A stretch of DNA of 64,000 nt. Origin: DASRHG01 sp035650655. GTDB taxonomy: Bacteria; Desulfobacterota; Binatia; DP-6. Numbering within the stretch: position 1 is the stretch's first letter; every line of letters begins with the position of its first letter. The position numbers and the translations under genes were made by a program. The notes under the pieces were generated by a model. It ran no database searches. It was not told the DNA's origin and saw only the letters and a list, made by a program, of their open reading frames with translations. The stretch spans positions 38,154-102,153 of the forward strand of contig DASRHG010000146.1 in the NCBI GenBank assembly GCA_035650655.1, read 5' to 3'. Shown one piece after another: positions 16,222-25,440 of the stretch.

Positions 16222-18873
16222 GTGACCGGAGACCAGATTCGCGAGAGCTTCCTCGACTTCTTCCGTGCGCGCGGGCACACCATCGTGCCGAGCGCGCCGC
16301 TCGTGCCGGAGAACGACCCGAGCCTCCTCTTCACGAACGCCGGCATGGTGCCGTTCAAAGGCGTCTTCCTCGGGACGGAGACGCGCCCCTACACGCGCGC
16401 CGCGGACTCGCAGAAGGTGCTGCGCATCAGCGGCAAGCACAACGACCTCGAGCAGGTGGGGCGGGACACGTACCACCACACCTTCTTCGAGATGCTCGGC
16501 AACTGGTCGTTCGGCGACTACTACAAGCGCGAGGCGATCGCGTGGGCGTGGGAGCTCCTGACCGCGGTGTGGAGGCTGCCGAAGGACCGCCTGTGGGCGA
16601 CCGTGCACACGACCGACGGCGAGGCCGCGGCGCTCTGGCCGCGCGTCACGGACCTTCCCGCCGGCCGCGTGCTCCGCTTCGACGCCGAGAACTTCTGGGA
16701 GATGGGCGAGACGGGGCCGTGCGGTCCGTGCTCGGAGATCCACTACGATCACGGGCCCGACGCGTGCGATCGTCGCACCGTTCGGGGGCACGAGTGCCGC
16801 GTGAACGGCGACTGCGCGCGCTACGTCGAGCTCTGGAACCTCGTCTTCATCCAGTACGACCGTGACGAGACGGGGAAGCTCACGGAGCTGCCCGCGAAGC
16901 ACGTCGACACCGGCATGGGCTTCGAGCGCATCTGCGCCGTGCTCCAGCGCGTGCCGAGCAACTACGACATCGACGTCCTGCGCGGGATCATCGCGGCCGC
17001 CGAGCGGCTCTCGGGCAAGCGGTACGGCGAGACGGAGAAGGACGACGTCTCGCTCCGGGTGATCTGCGACCACGGCCGGGCCGTCACGTTCCTCGTCGCC
17101 GACGGCGTCCTCCCGTCGAACGAGGGCCGCGGGTACGTGCTGCGCCGCCTGCTGCGCCGCGCGGCGCGGCACGGGAAGCTCCTCGGCCTCGACCGCCCGT
17201 TCCTCTGGGAGATCGTCGGCGCGGTCGTCCACGCCATGGGCCGCGCGTACCCGGAGATCGTCCGCCAGGAGGAGCGCATCACGGACGTCGTCCGCGAGGA
17301 GGAGGAGCGCTTCGCGGCGACGCTCGATCGCGGGTTGGCGCTCCTGGAGGCCGAGCTTGCGCGGACGCGGCGCGAGCGGCGCCCGGCGCTCCCCGGCGAC
17401 GTCGCCTTCAAGCTCTACGACACCTTCGGGTTCCCGCTCGACTTGACCGAGGACATCCTCGCCGGCGAAGGGCTCGCCGTCGACCGCGCGGGCTTCGAGC
17501 GTGCCATGGAGGAGCAGCGGGCGCGCGCGCGCGGCGCGCAGCGCTTCGCCGACGCCGAGGGCGCGCCGGAGATCGTGGGCGCCGCGTCCGGAGGGACGCG
17601 CTTCGTCGGCGACCGCATCGTCACCTGGGAGTCGGAGGTCCTGGCGCTCCTCGTCGAGGGGAAGTCGGTGCGCGGGCCCGTCGCGGCCGGCGCGGCGGTC
17701 GACGTCGTCACGGCCGAGACGCCCTTCTACGCGGAGTCCGGCGGGCAGGTCGGCGACCGCGGCGCGATCGAGACGGAGTCGGGGACCCGGGTCGAGGTGC
17801 TCGACACGCAGAAGATCGCCGGCGGCGTCGTCGTGCACCGCAGCCGCGTCGTCCAGGGGGCGCTCGCCGTCGGCGACCGGGTGCGGCTCACGATCGACGC
17901 CGTCCGGCGCGAGGCGGCGCGGCTCAACCACTCCGCGACGCACCTCCTCCACGCCGCGCTCCGCCACCGCCTCGGCGAGCACGTGAAGCAGGCCGGCTCG
18001 CTGGTCACGCCCGATCGCCTCCGCTTCGACTTCAGCCACGGGAAGCCCCTCTCCGCCGACGACCTCCGCGAGATCGAGGACGAGGTGAACGCCTGGGTGC
18101 GCGCCAACACGGAGGTGTACACGGAGGAGATGCCCTACCGGCAGGCGCTCGAGGCGGGCGCGCTCGCGTTCTTCGGCGAGAAGTACGGCGATCGCGTCAC
18201 CGTCGTCCGCATGGGCGACTTCTCGACCGAGCTCTGCGGCGGCACGCACGTCGCGCGGACGGGCGACATCGGCGTCGTGAAGATCCGCGCCGAGAGCGGC
18301 GTCGCGGCCGGCGTGCGGCGGCTCGAAGCGGTGTCGGGGGAGGGCGCGCTCGAGCTGATCCGCGCCCGCGAGGGCGTGCTCCAGGAGATCAGCGCGCTCC
18401 TCCGCGGCCCGGCCGAGGAGGCGGCCGCGAAGCTCGAGAGGCTCCTCGCCCAGCAGCGCGAGCTCGAGAAGCGGATCGCGGAGCTCCAGGGGAAGCTCGC
18501 CGGGGGCGCGACGCGCGACGTCCTCGCCGATGCCCGCCGCGTCGATGGGATCACGGTGCTCGCGACGCGCGTCGACGACCTCGACGACAAGGGCCTCCGC
18601 GAGATGGCCGACCGCCTCCGCGAGCGCATCGGGTCGGGCGTCATCGTGCTCGGCGCCGAGCAGGACGGCCGCGCGCTCCTCCTCGCGGCGGTGACGAAGG
18701 ACCTCGCCGGCCGCTACCACGCCGGCAACATCATCAAGCAGCTCGCCCCGATGGTCGGCGGGGGCGGCGGCGGCCGCCCCGACTTCGCCCAGGCCGGCGG
18801 CAAGGACCCGAGCCGCCTCGACGAGGCGCTCGCGGCGGCGTACGAGCTGCTCGGAGCCGGGAGCGCCTCCTAA
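16222..18873 (+). CDS. alaS: Alanyl-tRNA synthetase
   Basis: An 883-residue enzyme of normal length. The class II catalytic core has IRESFLDFFRARGHTIVPSA, LLFTNAGMVPFKGVFLG and HHTFFEMLGNWSFGDYYK. The editing domain has LNHSATHLLHAAL and the zinc-binding CGGTHVARTGDIG. The C-Ala dimerisation domain ends with MVGGGGGGRPDFAQAGG. It charges tRNA-Ala and clears mischarged Ser/Gly. The GTG start gives the canonical N-terminus. phoH follows after 4 bp, so alaS probably heads a housekeeping transcript. Confidence 0.97.
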   Translation: MTGDQIRESFLDFFRARGHTIVPSAPLVPENDPSLLFTNAGMVPFKGVFLGTETRPYTRAADSQKVLRISGKHNDLEQVGRDTYHHTFFEMLGNWSFGDYYKREAIAWAWELLTAVWRLPKDRLWATVHTTDGEAAALWPRVTDLPAGRVLRFDAENFWEMGETGPCGPCSEIHYDHGPDACDRRTVRGHECRVNGDCARYVELWNLVFIQYDRDETGKLTELPAKHVDTGMGFERICAVLQRVPSNYDIDVLRGIIAAAERLSGKRYGETEKDDVSLRVICDHGRAVTFLVADGVLPSNEGRGYVLRRLLRRAARHGKLLGLDRPFLWEIVGAVVHAMGRAYPEIVRQEERITDVVREEEERFAATLDRGLALLEAELARTRRERRPALPGDVAFKLYDTFGFPLDLTEDILAGEGLAVDRAGFERAMEEQRARARGAQRFADAEGAPEIVGAASGGTRFVGDRIVTWESEVLALLVEGKSVRGPVAAGAAVDVVTAETPFYAESGGQVGDRGAIETESGTRVEVLDTQKIAGGVVVHRSRVVQGALAVGDRVRLTIDAVRREAARLNHSATHLLHAALRHRLGEHVKQAGSLVTPDRLRFDFSHGKPLSADDLREIEDEVNAWVRANTEVYTEEMPYRQALEAGALAFFGEKYGDRVTVVRMGDFSTELCGGTHVARTGDIGVVKIRAESGVAAGVRRLEAVSGEGALELIRAREGVLQEISALLRGPAEEAAAKLERLLAQQRELEKRIAELQGKLAGGATRDVLADARRVDGITVLATRVDDLDDKGLREMADRLRERIGSGVIVLGAEQDGRALLLAAVTKDLAGRYHAGNIIKQLAPMVGGGGGGRPDFAQAGGKDPSRLDEALAAAYELLGAGSAS

Positions 18874-18877
18874 CACC

Positions 18878-19843
18878 TTGCCCGAGTCCGCCGCGGCACC
18901 GCTCGACCTCCGCTTCCAGGACGCGCGGCTCTTCCGCGAGCTGCTCGGGAACCACGACGAGCACGTGAAGACCGTCGAGCGCCAGCTCGGCGTCCGGATC
19001 GACGTCGGCGACCTCACGCTCGCGGTCCACGGCGACCCGATCGAGACGGAGCTCGCCGGCCGGCTCCTGACGCAGCTCTACGGCCTCCTCGAGCAGGGCT
19101 ACCCGATCTACGCCTCCGACGTCGACTACGCGCTCCGCATCCTCGCGAGCGACCGCACCGCGAAGCTGAAGGACATCTTCCTCGACACCGTCTTCATCTC
19201 CGCCCATCGCCACGTCATCACGCCGAAGAGCGTCGCGCAGAAGGCGTACATCGATGCGATCCGGAACTTCGACATCGTCTTCGGCATCGGCCCGGCCGGC
19301 ACGGGGAAGACGTACCTCGCCATGGCCATGGGCGTCGCCGAGCTCATGCGGAACAACTTCAACCGCATCGTCCTCACCCGGCCGGCGGTCGAGGCGGGCG
19401 AGAAGCTCGGCTTCCTCCCCGGCGACCTCGCGGAGAAGGTGAACCCGTACCTCCGCCCGCTCTACGACGCGCTCCACGACATGGTGGACTTCGACCGCGC
19501 GCGGAAGATGGTCGAGCGCGGGACGATCGAGGTGGCGCCGCTGGCGTTCATGCGGGGAAGGACGCTCAACGATTCCTTCGTCATCCTCGACGAGGCGCAG
19601 AACACGACGAGCGAGCAGATGAAGATGTTCCTGACGCGCCTCGGCTACGGGTCGAAGGCCGTCATCACCGGCGACGTGACGCAGGTCGACCTGCCGGCGG
19701 GCAAGGCGTCGGGGCTCAAGGAGGCGGCGGCGATCCTCGCCGGCATCCAGGGAATCCGCTTCATCACCTTCACGGAGCGCGACGTCGTCCGGCATCCGCT
19801 CGTGCAGGAGATCATCACGGCGTACGAGCGGAGCCCGCGATGA
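18878..19843 (+). CDS. PhoH-like ATPase (YbeZ type)
   Basis: A 321-residue P-loop NTPase. An N-terminal KH-like region is followed by Walker A GPAGTGKT (138-145) and Walker B FVILDEAQN. The spacing and SVAQKAYIDAIRNFDIVFGI place it in the PhoH/YbeZ family, linked to RNA metabolism together with YbeY. A TTG start at 18878 is the only initiation codon that fits the 4-bp gap after alaS. It overlaps ybeY by 4 bp (ATGA). Confidence 0.92.
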   Translation: MPESAAAPLDLRFQDARLFRELLGNHDEHVKTVERQLGVRIDVGDLTLAVHGDPIETELAGRLLTQLYGLLEQGYPIYASDVDYALRILASDRTAKLKDIFLDTVFISAHRHVITPKSVAQKAYIDAIRNFDIVFGIGPAGTGKTYLAMAMGVAELMRNNFNRIVLTRPAVEAGEKLGFLPGDLAEKVNPYLRPLYDALHDMVDFDRARKMVERGTIEVAPLAFMRGRTLNDSFVILDEAQNTTSEQMKMFLTRLGYGSKAVITGDVTQVDLPAGKASGLKEAAAILAGIQGIRFITFTERDVVRHPLVQEIITAYERSPR

Positions 19844-20298
19844 GCGGGTCGGTCGCGACGGCGCGCGGCGGGTCCGTGACGGTCGCGATGCGCGGGCGCC
19901 GCGCGCCCGGCCTCGCGCGGCGGGTCGGCAAGAGCGCGCGGCGGGTGCTCGCGGTGCTCGGGCTTCCGGGCGCGGAGCTGTCGGTGCTGCTCGTGTCGGA
20001 TGCGGAGATGCGGAAGCTGAATCGGGCGTATCGCGGGCAGGATCGGGCGACGGACGTGCTGTCGTTCTCGCAGCTCGAGGGGGTCGGGCGCGTCGCCGGG
20101 CTGCTCGGGGACGTCGTCATCTCGGTGGACACGGCGCGGCGGCAGGCGGCGGAGCGCGGCGAGCGCGTCGGGGCGGAGGTGGACCGGCTCCTCGTGCACG
20201 GCATCCTCCATCTCCTCGGATGGGATCACGAGCGCTCGCGTGCGGAGGCGGACCGCATGCGGCGCCGGGAGCGCGCGCTCGCGCGATGTCTGCGCTAG
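19840..20298 (+). CDS. ybeY: Endoribonuclease YbeY (rRNA maturation factor)
   Basis: A 152-residue metalloprotein with the zinc site HGILHLLGWDH (His120, His124, His130). It also has the YbeY pattern MRKLNRAYRGQDRATDVLSF and LLGDVVIS. YbeY takes part in 16S rRNA 3' end maturation and ribosome quality control. It is coupled to phoH by a 4-bp overlap and overlaps lnt by 13 bp, the common phoH-ybeY-lnt order. Confidence 0.95.
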   Translation: MSGSVATARGGSVTVAMRGRRAPGLARRVGKSARRVLAVLGLPGAELSVLLVSDAEMRKLNRAYRGQDRATDVLSFSQLEGVGRVAGLLGDVVISVDTARRQAAERGERVGAEVDRLLVHGILHLLGWDHERSRAEADRMRRRERALARCLR

Positions 20299-21860
20299 CG
20301 ACGGGCGCGAACGGCGCGGGGGCGCCCGTGGCGGCGGCCGCCGCGCCCCTCGGTCGGCGGCCGCTCCGCGCGGCGCTGGCGGTCGGGAGCGGCCTCCTCC
20401 TCGCCGCGTCGTTCCCGAGCCTCGACCTCGAGCCCCTCGCGTGGGTGGGCCTCGTGCCGCTCCTGCTCGCCATCCGCGGGCTCCGGCCGCGCGCGGCGTT
20501 CGGCTGGGGGTGGCTCTCGGGCGTCGTCTTCTACGTCGCCACCTGCTACTGGGTCGTGCACACGATCAGCGCGTACACGGCGGTGCCGCTGCCCGTCGCG
20601 ATCGCGATCCTCCTCCTCATGACGGGCGCGCTCGCCGTCTACACGGGCGCGTTCACGGCGGGGGTCGCGTGGCTCGGCCCGAGCGCTCTCTGGCTCGCGC
20701 CGGCCCTGTGGGTGGCACTCGAGTGGCTGCGCGGCTGGTTCTTCATCGGCTTTCCGTGGGCGAGCCTCGGCTACTCGCAGTGGCGCTACCACGACCTCGT
20801 GCAGATGGTCGAGGTGACCGGCGTCTACGGCGTCTCCGCGCTCCTCGTCTTCTTCAACGTCGTGGTCGCGGCCGTCGTCCACGAGCGCGCTGCGCGCCCG
20901 GTGCGGCTCGTGCCGGCGCTCGCCGTGCTGACGGTCCTGGTCGCCGGCGTACCGCTCGCCGGGCGCTGGCGCGCCGCGACGCTCGCCGCGCGGCCGGCCG
21001 CGGGCCAGCTCACCGTCGCGCTCGCGCAGGGCAACATCGAGCAGGACCACAAGTGGGACCCGGCGTACCAGGACGCGACGATCGGCCGGTACCGCGACTT
21101 GACCGCGGCCGCCATGTCGGCGCACCCGGCGCTCGTCGTCTGGCCGGAGACGGCGACGCCCTTCTTCTTCCAGGAGGCCGGCGCGCACCGCGACGAGGTC
21201 CTGGAGATCGCCGAGAGGAACCGCACCTACCTCCTCTTCGGCAGCCCCGCCTTCCACCAGGACGCGGCGGGAAAGATCCGCGAGATGAACCGCGCCTACC
21301 TCGTGTCGCCGGACGGCCGCGAGCTCGCGAGCTACGACAAGATGCAGCTCGTGCCGTTCGGCGAGTACGTCCCCTACCAGTCGATCCTCTTCTTCGTCGA
21401 CAGGATGGTCGAGGGCGTCGGCACGTTCGAGGCGGGCACGCGCACGACCGTGTTCCAGGTGCCGGGCGCGCGCTTCGGCGTCCTCATCTGCTACGAGGGC
21501 GTCTTTCCCGCGCTCGCGCGCCGCTTCGTCACGGCGGGCGCCGACCTCTTCGTCAACGTGACGAACGACGCGTGGTACGGGCGCACGTCGGCGCCCGCGC
21601 AGCACCTCGCGCAGGCGACCCTGCGCGCGATCGAGAACCGCGTGCCGATGGTCCGCGCGGCGAACACGGGCATCTCGGCGGTCATCGATCCCGACGGGCG
21701 GATCCGCTGGCGGAGCCCGCTCTACGAGACTGTCTGGCACGCCGACGTCGTCGCCTGGCCCGGGGTGCGGACTTTCTACACGCGCTTCGGTGACGTGTTC
21801 GCGTGGACGTGCGTCGCGGTGACCGCCGTCGCGGTCGCGCTCGCCCGCCGGCGGCCCTGA
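20286..21860 (+). CDS. lnt: Apolipoprotein N-acyltransferase
   Basis: A 524-residue inner-membrane protein. About seven hydrophobic segments in residues 28-230 precede a periplasmic nitrilase-like domain with the Glu-Lys-Cys triad: Glu288 (WPETATP), Lys352 (YDKMQLVPFGEYVP), Cys402 (VLICYEG). It transfers an acyl chain to the N-terminal Cys of lipoproteins, which supports a diderm cell. The ATG at 20286 overlaps ybeY; upstream in-frame sequence lacks family similarity. prfB follows by about 60 bp. Confidence 0.94.
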   Translation: MSALATGANGAGAPVAAAAAPLGRRPLRAALAVGSGLLLAASFPSLDLEPLAWVGLVPLLLAIRGLRPRAAFGWGWLSGVVFYVATCYWVVHTISAYTAVPLPVAIAILLLMTGALAVYTGAFTAGVAWLGPSALWLAPALWVALEWLRGWFFIGFPWASLGYSQWRYHDLVQMVEVTGVYGVSALLVFFNVVVAAVVHERAARPVRLVPALAVLTVLVAGVPLAGRWRAATLAARPAAGQLTVALAQGNIEQDHKWDPAYQDATIGRYRDLTAAAMSAHPALVVWPETATPFFFQEAGAHRDEVLEIAERNRTYLLFGSPAFHQDAAGKIREMNRAYLVSPDGRELASYDKMQLVPFGEYVPYQSILFFVDRMVEGVGTFEAGTRTTVFQVPGARFGVLICYEGVFPALARRFVTAGADLFVNVTNDAWYGRTSAPAQHLAQATLRAIENRVPMVRAANTGISAVIDPDGRIRWRSPLYETVWHADVVAWPGVRTFYTRFGDVFAWTCVAVTAVAVALARRRP

Positions 21861-21920
21861 GCGATGGACGACCGCGTCGGCTCGCCTCCGCCGCCGGCTT
21901 CCGCTATGGTGCTCCGCGAC

Positions 21921-23103
21921 ATGGCACGCACGCACGGCACTCCCGAGGAGCTCCGGCTCGCCGAGCTCAGCGAGCGCGTCGCCGCGCTCGACCGCCGCGT
22001 CACGGACCTCGGGAGGCATCTTTGACCTGCCGGCGCTCGAGAGGCGCGCGGCCGAGCTGAGCGAGCAGGCCGCCGCGCCGGGGTTCTGGAACGACGCGGC
22101 GCGGGCGCAGACGGTCGGGCGCGAGACGGCGGCCGTCCTCGGGAAGATCACCGGCTGGAAGAAGCTCCGCGAGGGCGCCGACGAGACGCAGGTGTTCCTC
22201 GAGCTGGCGGAGGAGGGCGACCGGGACGCGCTCGCCGAGCTCGAGACGCGGCTCGGACAGGTGGAGCACGACACCGACCAGCTCGAGCTCGAGCAGCTCC
22301 TCGGCGGCGAGCACGACGCCGGCAGCGCGATCGTCGAGATCCACCCCGGTGCGGGCGGTCTCGAGGCGCAGGACTGGGCCGAGATGCTGCTGCGGATGTA
22401 CCTGCGCTGGGCGGAGCGGCGCGGGTACAAGACGGAGATCCTCGAGCAGCAGCCCGGCGAAGGCGCGGGGATCAAGAGCGCCACGTTCATGGTGCAGGGC
22501 CCGTACGCCTTCGGCTACCTCCGCGCCGAGGCGGGCGTCCACCGCCTCGTCCGCATCTCGCCCTTCGACGCGAACGCGCGCCGGCAGACGTCGTTCGCGT
22601 CGGTGATCGTCCTTCCCGACGTCGAGGAGGACATCCAGGTCGAGATCCGGGACGAGGACCTCCGCGTCGACACGTACCGCTCGAGCGGCGCCGGCGGCCA
22701 GCACGTCAACAAGACCGACTCCGCCGTGCGGCTCACGCACCTCCCGACCGGCATCGTCGTCGCCTGCCAGAACGAACGCTCGCAGCACAAGAACAAGGCG
22801 ATGGCGATGAAGATCCTGAAGGCGCGCCTCTACGAGCTCGAGAAGCAGAAGCAGGACGAGAAGCTCGCCGAGCTCACGAAGGGCGGCAAGACGGAGATCG
22901 GGTTCGGACACCAGATCCGCTCGTACGTCCTCGCACCCTACCGGATGGTGAAGGACCTCCGGACGCGCGTCGAGGTCGGGAACGCCGACGCCGTCCTCGA
23001 CGGCGACCTCGATCCGTTCATCGACGCCTACCTCCGCCAGAGCGCGAGCGGCGGCGAGCCCGCGGCGCCGGCGACGCCGTCGGGCGGGGCCGCGCGCACG
23101 TAG
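21921..23103 (+). CDS. prfB: Peptide chain release factor 2, with programmed +1 frameshift
   Basis: The gene reads from ATG 21921 through a short first frame (ARTHGTPEELRLAELSERVA onward, ending GRHL) to an in-frame TGA at 22023-22025, and continues in the +1 frame from GAC 22024 to 23103. Domain 2 has ISPFDANARRQTSFASV, with SPF, the stop-codon-reading tripeptide of RF2. Domain 3 has the catalytic GGQ in SSGAGGQHVNKTDSAVRL. RF2 releases proteins at UGA and UAA. A second ATG at 21906 is in frame, but it overlaps a TATGGT -10 (21905-21910), so 21921 is preferred. The last 76 bp overlap the convergent GT39-like gene. Confidence 0.95.
22011..22026 (+). promoter_or_regulatory. RF2 autoregulatory +1 frameshift site
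   Basis: An internal Shine-Dalgarno-like GGGAGG (22011-22016), a 3-base gap, the slippery CTT (22020-22022), UGA (22023-22025) and a following C form the classic prfB frameshift element. When RF2 is scarce, slow termination at this UGA favours the +1 shift and RF2 synthesis. Confidence 0.93.
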
Positions 23104-24677
23104 ACCGCGAAGCCGATCTCGCCCTGCCAGAGGTCGGCGGCGAAGGCGGGGTCGAGCGCGGTGTAGAGCGTCTCGGTGAGGAACGACGACCGCCAGCGCG
23201 CCGCCTCGCAGTAGCCGAGGGCGCCCGCGCGAAGCGCCGCCAGATCCCGTGCGGCGCCGCTCGCCGGCCGGTCGCGCGCGAGCGAGATCGCGTACCAGTC
23301 GGGAATGACGAGCGCGTCGGGCCGCTCGTCGAGCCAGTGACCCTCCCGGACGAGCACCGGACGGAGCCCCGCGCGCGTCAGCGGCAGGACGAGGCCGAAG
23401 TAGTCTCCGAACCACGGCACCGCGACGCGCACCTCGCCGCCGCTCGCGGCGCGCGCCGCGACGTGGTCGGCGATCCAGCGTGCGACGCCCTCCTGCTGGT
23501 CGGTCGAGAAGCGCGCGACCTGGGACGCCGCGAGCGCCGCGCCGTAGCCGCAGACGAGCGCCACGACGGTCGCGCGCGCGAGCGCGGGGCGGAGCGCCGC
23601 GACGGCGCGGCCGGCGAGCGCAGCGAGCCCGGGGAGGAGGGGGAGGAGGTAGCGGGGGAACGTGACCGGATAGCGCGCGACGGCGACCAGGTACGCGGCG
23701 AGCGTCGCGAGCAGGAGCGTGTCGCCCGCCGTGCGGCGGCGCAGCGCGACCCCGATGCCCGCGAGCGCGGTGAGCCAGAGCGGCCAGCCGAGCGCGTACG
23801 GGAGCGAGGCGGCGAGCTCGTAGAGGTACGGCCGCGCATACCAGCCGAGCGACGGCTCGAGGTGGTTGTTGCTGAAGGCCCACGCGAGCGTCGTGCTCCG
23901 CTCGTGGTGGGTGGCGAGCGCGGCGGCGACGCGGCCCGGCGCGAGCACGCAGGGCGGACACCCGACGATGAGCGCCGCCCCGAACGCCGCGAGCGCCGCC
24001 GCCGCGAGCGCGGCCGCGCGCCGCGGTGCGCGCGGGGTGCCCGCGACGATCGCGCACGCGACGGGCACCGCCGCGACCACGCCCGTGTACTTCGCCGTCC
24101 CGGCGAGGCCCGCGAGCGCGCCGGCAACCACCGCCCGCCCCGTCGTCGGCCGCCGCGCGAGCGCGAGCGCCGCGAGCACCGCCGCGGTCAGGAGGCCCGC
24201 GAGCAGCACGTCGACGGACGCGTAGTGCGTCTGCATCGCGTCGAGCGGCGCGACGGCGAGGAACGCAGCGGCCGCGAGCCCCGCGCCGGGACCCCAGAGC
24301 GCGGCGCCGAGGGCGCCCGCGAGCCCGACGCCCACGACGCCCGCCGCCGCGGAGACGGCGCGCGCGAGGAGGAGGAGCCCCGGGGTGAAGGTCGCGGGGA
24401 GCGGGCCGAGCGCGCCGGCCGCGCGCAGGCCCGCCGCCGCGAGACCGCCGAGCTCGCCGTACAGCGTCGGGTAGATCAGGTCGTGCGGCACGAACGCCGC
24501 GCAGCGGAGCGGCACGAAGGAGCGGATGCGCTCGCCCCAGAATGCCTCGTCGACGAAGTACGCATCCCGCGCGAGCCCCCAGTCGAGCCGCCAGACGCGC
24601 AGGGCCGTCGCGACCACGACGATCGCGAGCGCCGCCGCGCCGGCGAGCGCGCGCCGCGAGCGAGGAGTGGACCGCAC
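23028..24677 (-). CDS. GT39-like polytopic membrane glycosyltransferase
   Basis: A 549-residue protein with about ten or more hydrophobic helices. An acidic loop after the first helix (YFVDEAFWGERIR) corresponds to the Asp/Glu catalytic motif of the dolichyl/polyprenyl-phosphate mannosyltransferase (GT39/ArnT-like) fold. A further loop has THYASVDVLLAG. A soluble C-terminal domain follows. It would use a lipid-linked sugar donor; the acceptor is unknown. The GTG start precedes the first helix. Its last 25 codons overlap the end of prfB on the other strand. Confidence 0.72.
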   Translation of the reverse strand: MRSTPRSRRALAGAAALAIVVVATALRVWRLDWGLARDAYFVDEAFWGERIRSFVPLRCAAFVPHDLIYPTLYGELGGLAAAGLRAAGALGPLPATFTPGLLLLARAVSAAAGVVGVGLAGALGAALWGPGAGLAAAAFLAVAPLDAMQTHYASVDVLLAGLLTAAVLAALALARRPTTGRAVVAGALAGLAGTAKYTGVVAAVPVACAIVAGTPRAPRRAAALAAAALAAFGAALIVGCPPCVLAPGRVAAALATHHERSTTLAWAFSNNHLEPSLGWYARPYLYELAASLPYALGWPLWLTALAGIGVALRRRTAGDTLLLATLAAYLVAVARYPVTFPRYLLPLLPGLAALAGRAVAALRPALARATVVALVCGYGAALAASQVARFSTDQQEGVARWIADHVAARAASGGEVRVAVPWFGDYFGLVLPLTRAGLRPVLVREGHWLDERPDALVIPDWYAISLARDRPASGAARDLAALRAGALGYCEAARWRSSFLTETLYTALDPAFAADLWQGEIGFAVYVRAAPPDGVAGAAGSPPLALWRR

Positions 24678-24714
24678 ACCGGGGAAGGGGGATCCCGCGC
24701 GCGCGTGGCGTCAA

Positions 24715-25440
24715 TCACCGCGCGGCGCGCGCGTGTCGGCGCAGCACCTCGTCCCAAGCGACGTGGTCGAGGAACGCCTCGACGTAGTCGTCGCGGCGCT
24801 GGTAGTCGCGCGTGAAGGCGTGCTCGGCGAGGTCGCAGACGAGGAGCGGCTGGGCGCCCGCCCAGAGACCGTCGGTGTTCCCGTTCATGATCGCGTCGTG
24901 CCAGCGCCCGTCGTACGGGTCGTGGACGAGCGCGGCCCACGCGTTCGCCGCGAGCGCGCACGCCGTGAAGTCGGCCTTCCAGCGCTCGAACGAGCCCATG
25001 TGCGTCTCCATGAGCGCGAGCAGCTCGCGCGGCGGCTTCGTCTTCGCCGGAGCGAGGTTCCCGAAGTAGAGCTCGTGGAGGACGACGGCGTTCGCGGCCG
25101 CCACCTGGCTGCGGCGGAGCTCGGCGTACGCGCCCGCGCGGCGCGGGCTCCGGTCGGCCGTCGAGAGCGCCATCTCCACCGTCCCGAGACGCTCGACGGC
25201 CCGCACGTACTCGGCGTGGCCGAGGGCGAGCTGTTCCCGGGAGAGGAAGTCCGGCAGCTCCTCCCACGGAAGCGGCCTGGGCGACCGCTCCGCGAAGCCG
25301 GGGCGGCCGGCGCCGAACGCGTCCGACGCGCGCCCCGCCTCCGTCGGCGGGGGCTCCGCGGCGGCGCGGAGGGCGAGCGTGCCGGCGCCGAGGGCGAAGC
25401 CGGCGAGGACGTGTCGCCGCGAGAGGAGCGGGTCTCGCAT
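24715..25440 (-). CDS. Tat-exported Fe/Mn superoxide dismutase-like protein
   Basis: A 241-residue protein with a twin-arginine signal (SRRHVLAGFALGAGTLALRAAA). The SOD C-terminal domain is clear: LHELYFGNLAP (His122) and VCDLAEHAFTRDYQ (Asp203, His207) supply three of the four metal ligands. The N-terminal hairpin that normally gives the first ligand is short (LSREQLALGHAEYV). It has only His75, which aligns better with a non-ligand position, so metal binding may be altered. It is coupled to the upstream DUF1259 gene by TGATG. Confidence 0.8.
   Translation of the reverse strand: MRDPLLSRRHVLAGFALGAGTLALRAAAEPPPTEAGRASDAFGAGRPGFAERSPRPLPWEELPDFLSREQLALGHAEYVRAVERLGTVEMALSTADRSPRRAGAYAELRRSQVAAANAVVLHELYFGNLAPAKTKPPRELLALMETHMGSFERWKADFTACALAANAWAALVHDPYDGRWHDAIMNGNTDGLWAGAQPLLVCDLAEHAFTRDYQRRDDYVEAFLDHVAWDEVLRRHARAAR

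Noticed and set aside
21906..21920. ATG 21906 as prfB start
   Set aside because: It overlaps the TATGGT -10; ATG 21921 fits the spacing of other starts. The choice is not certain.
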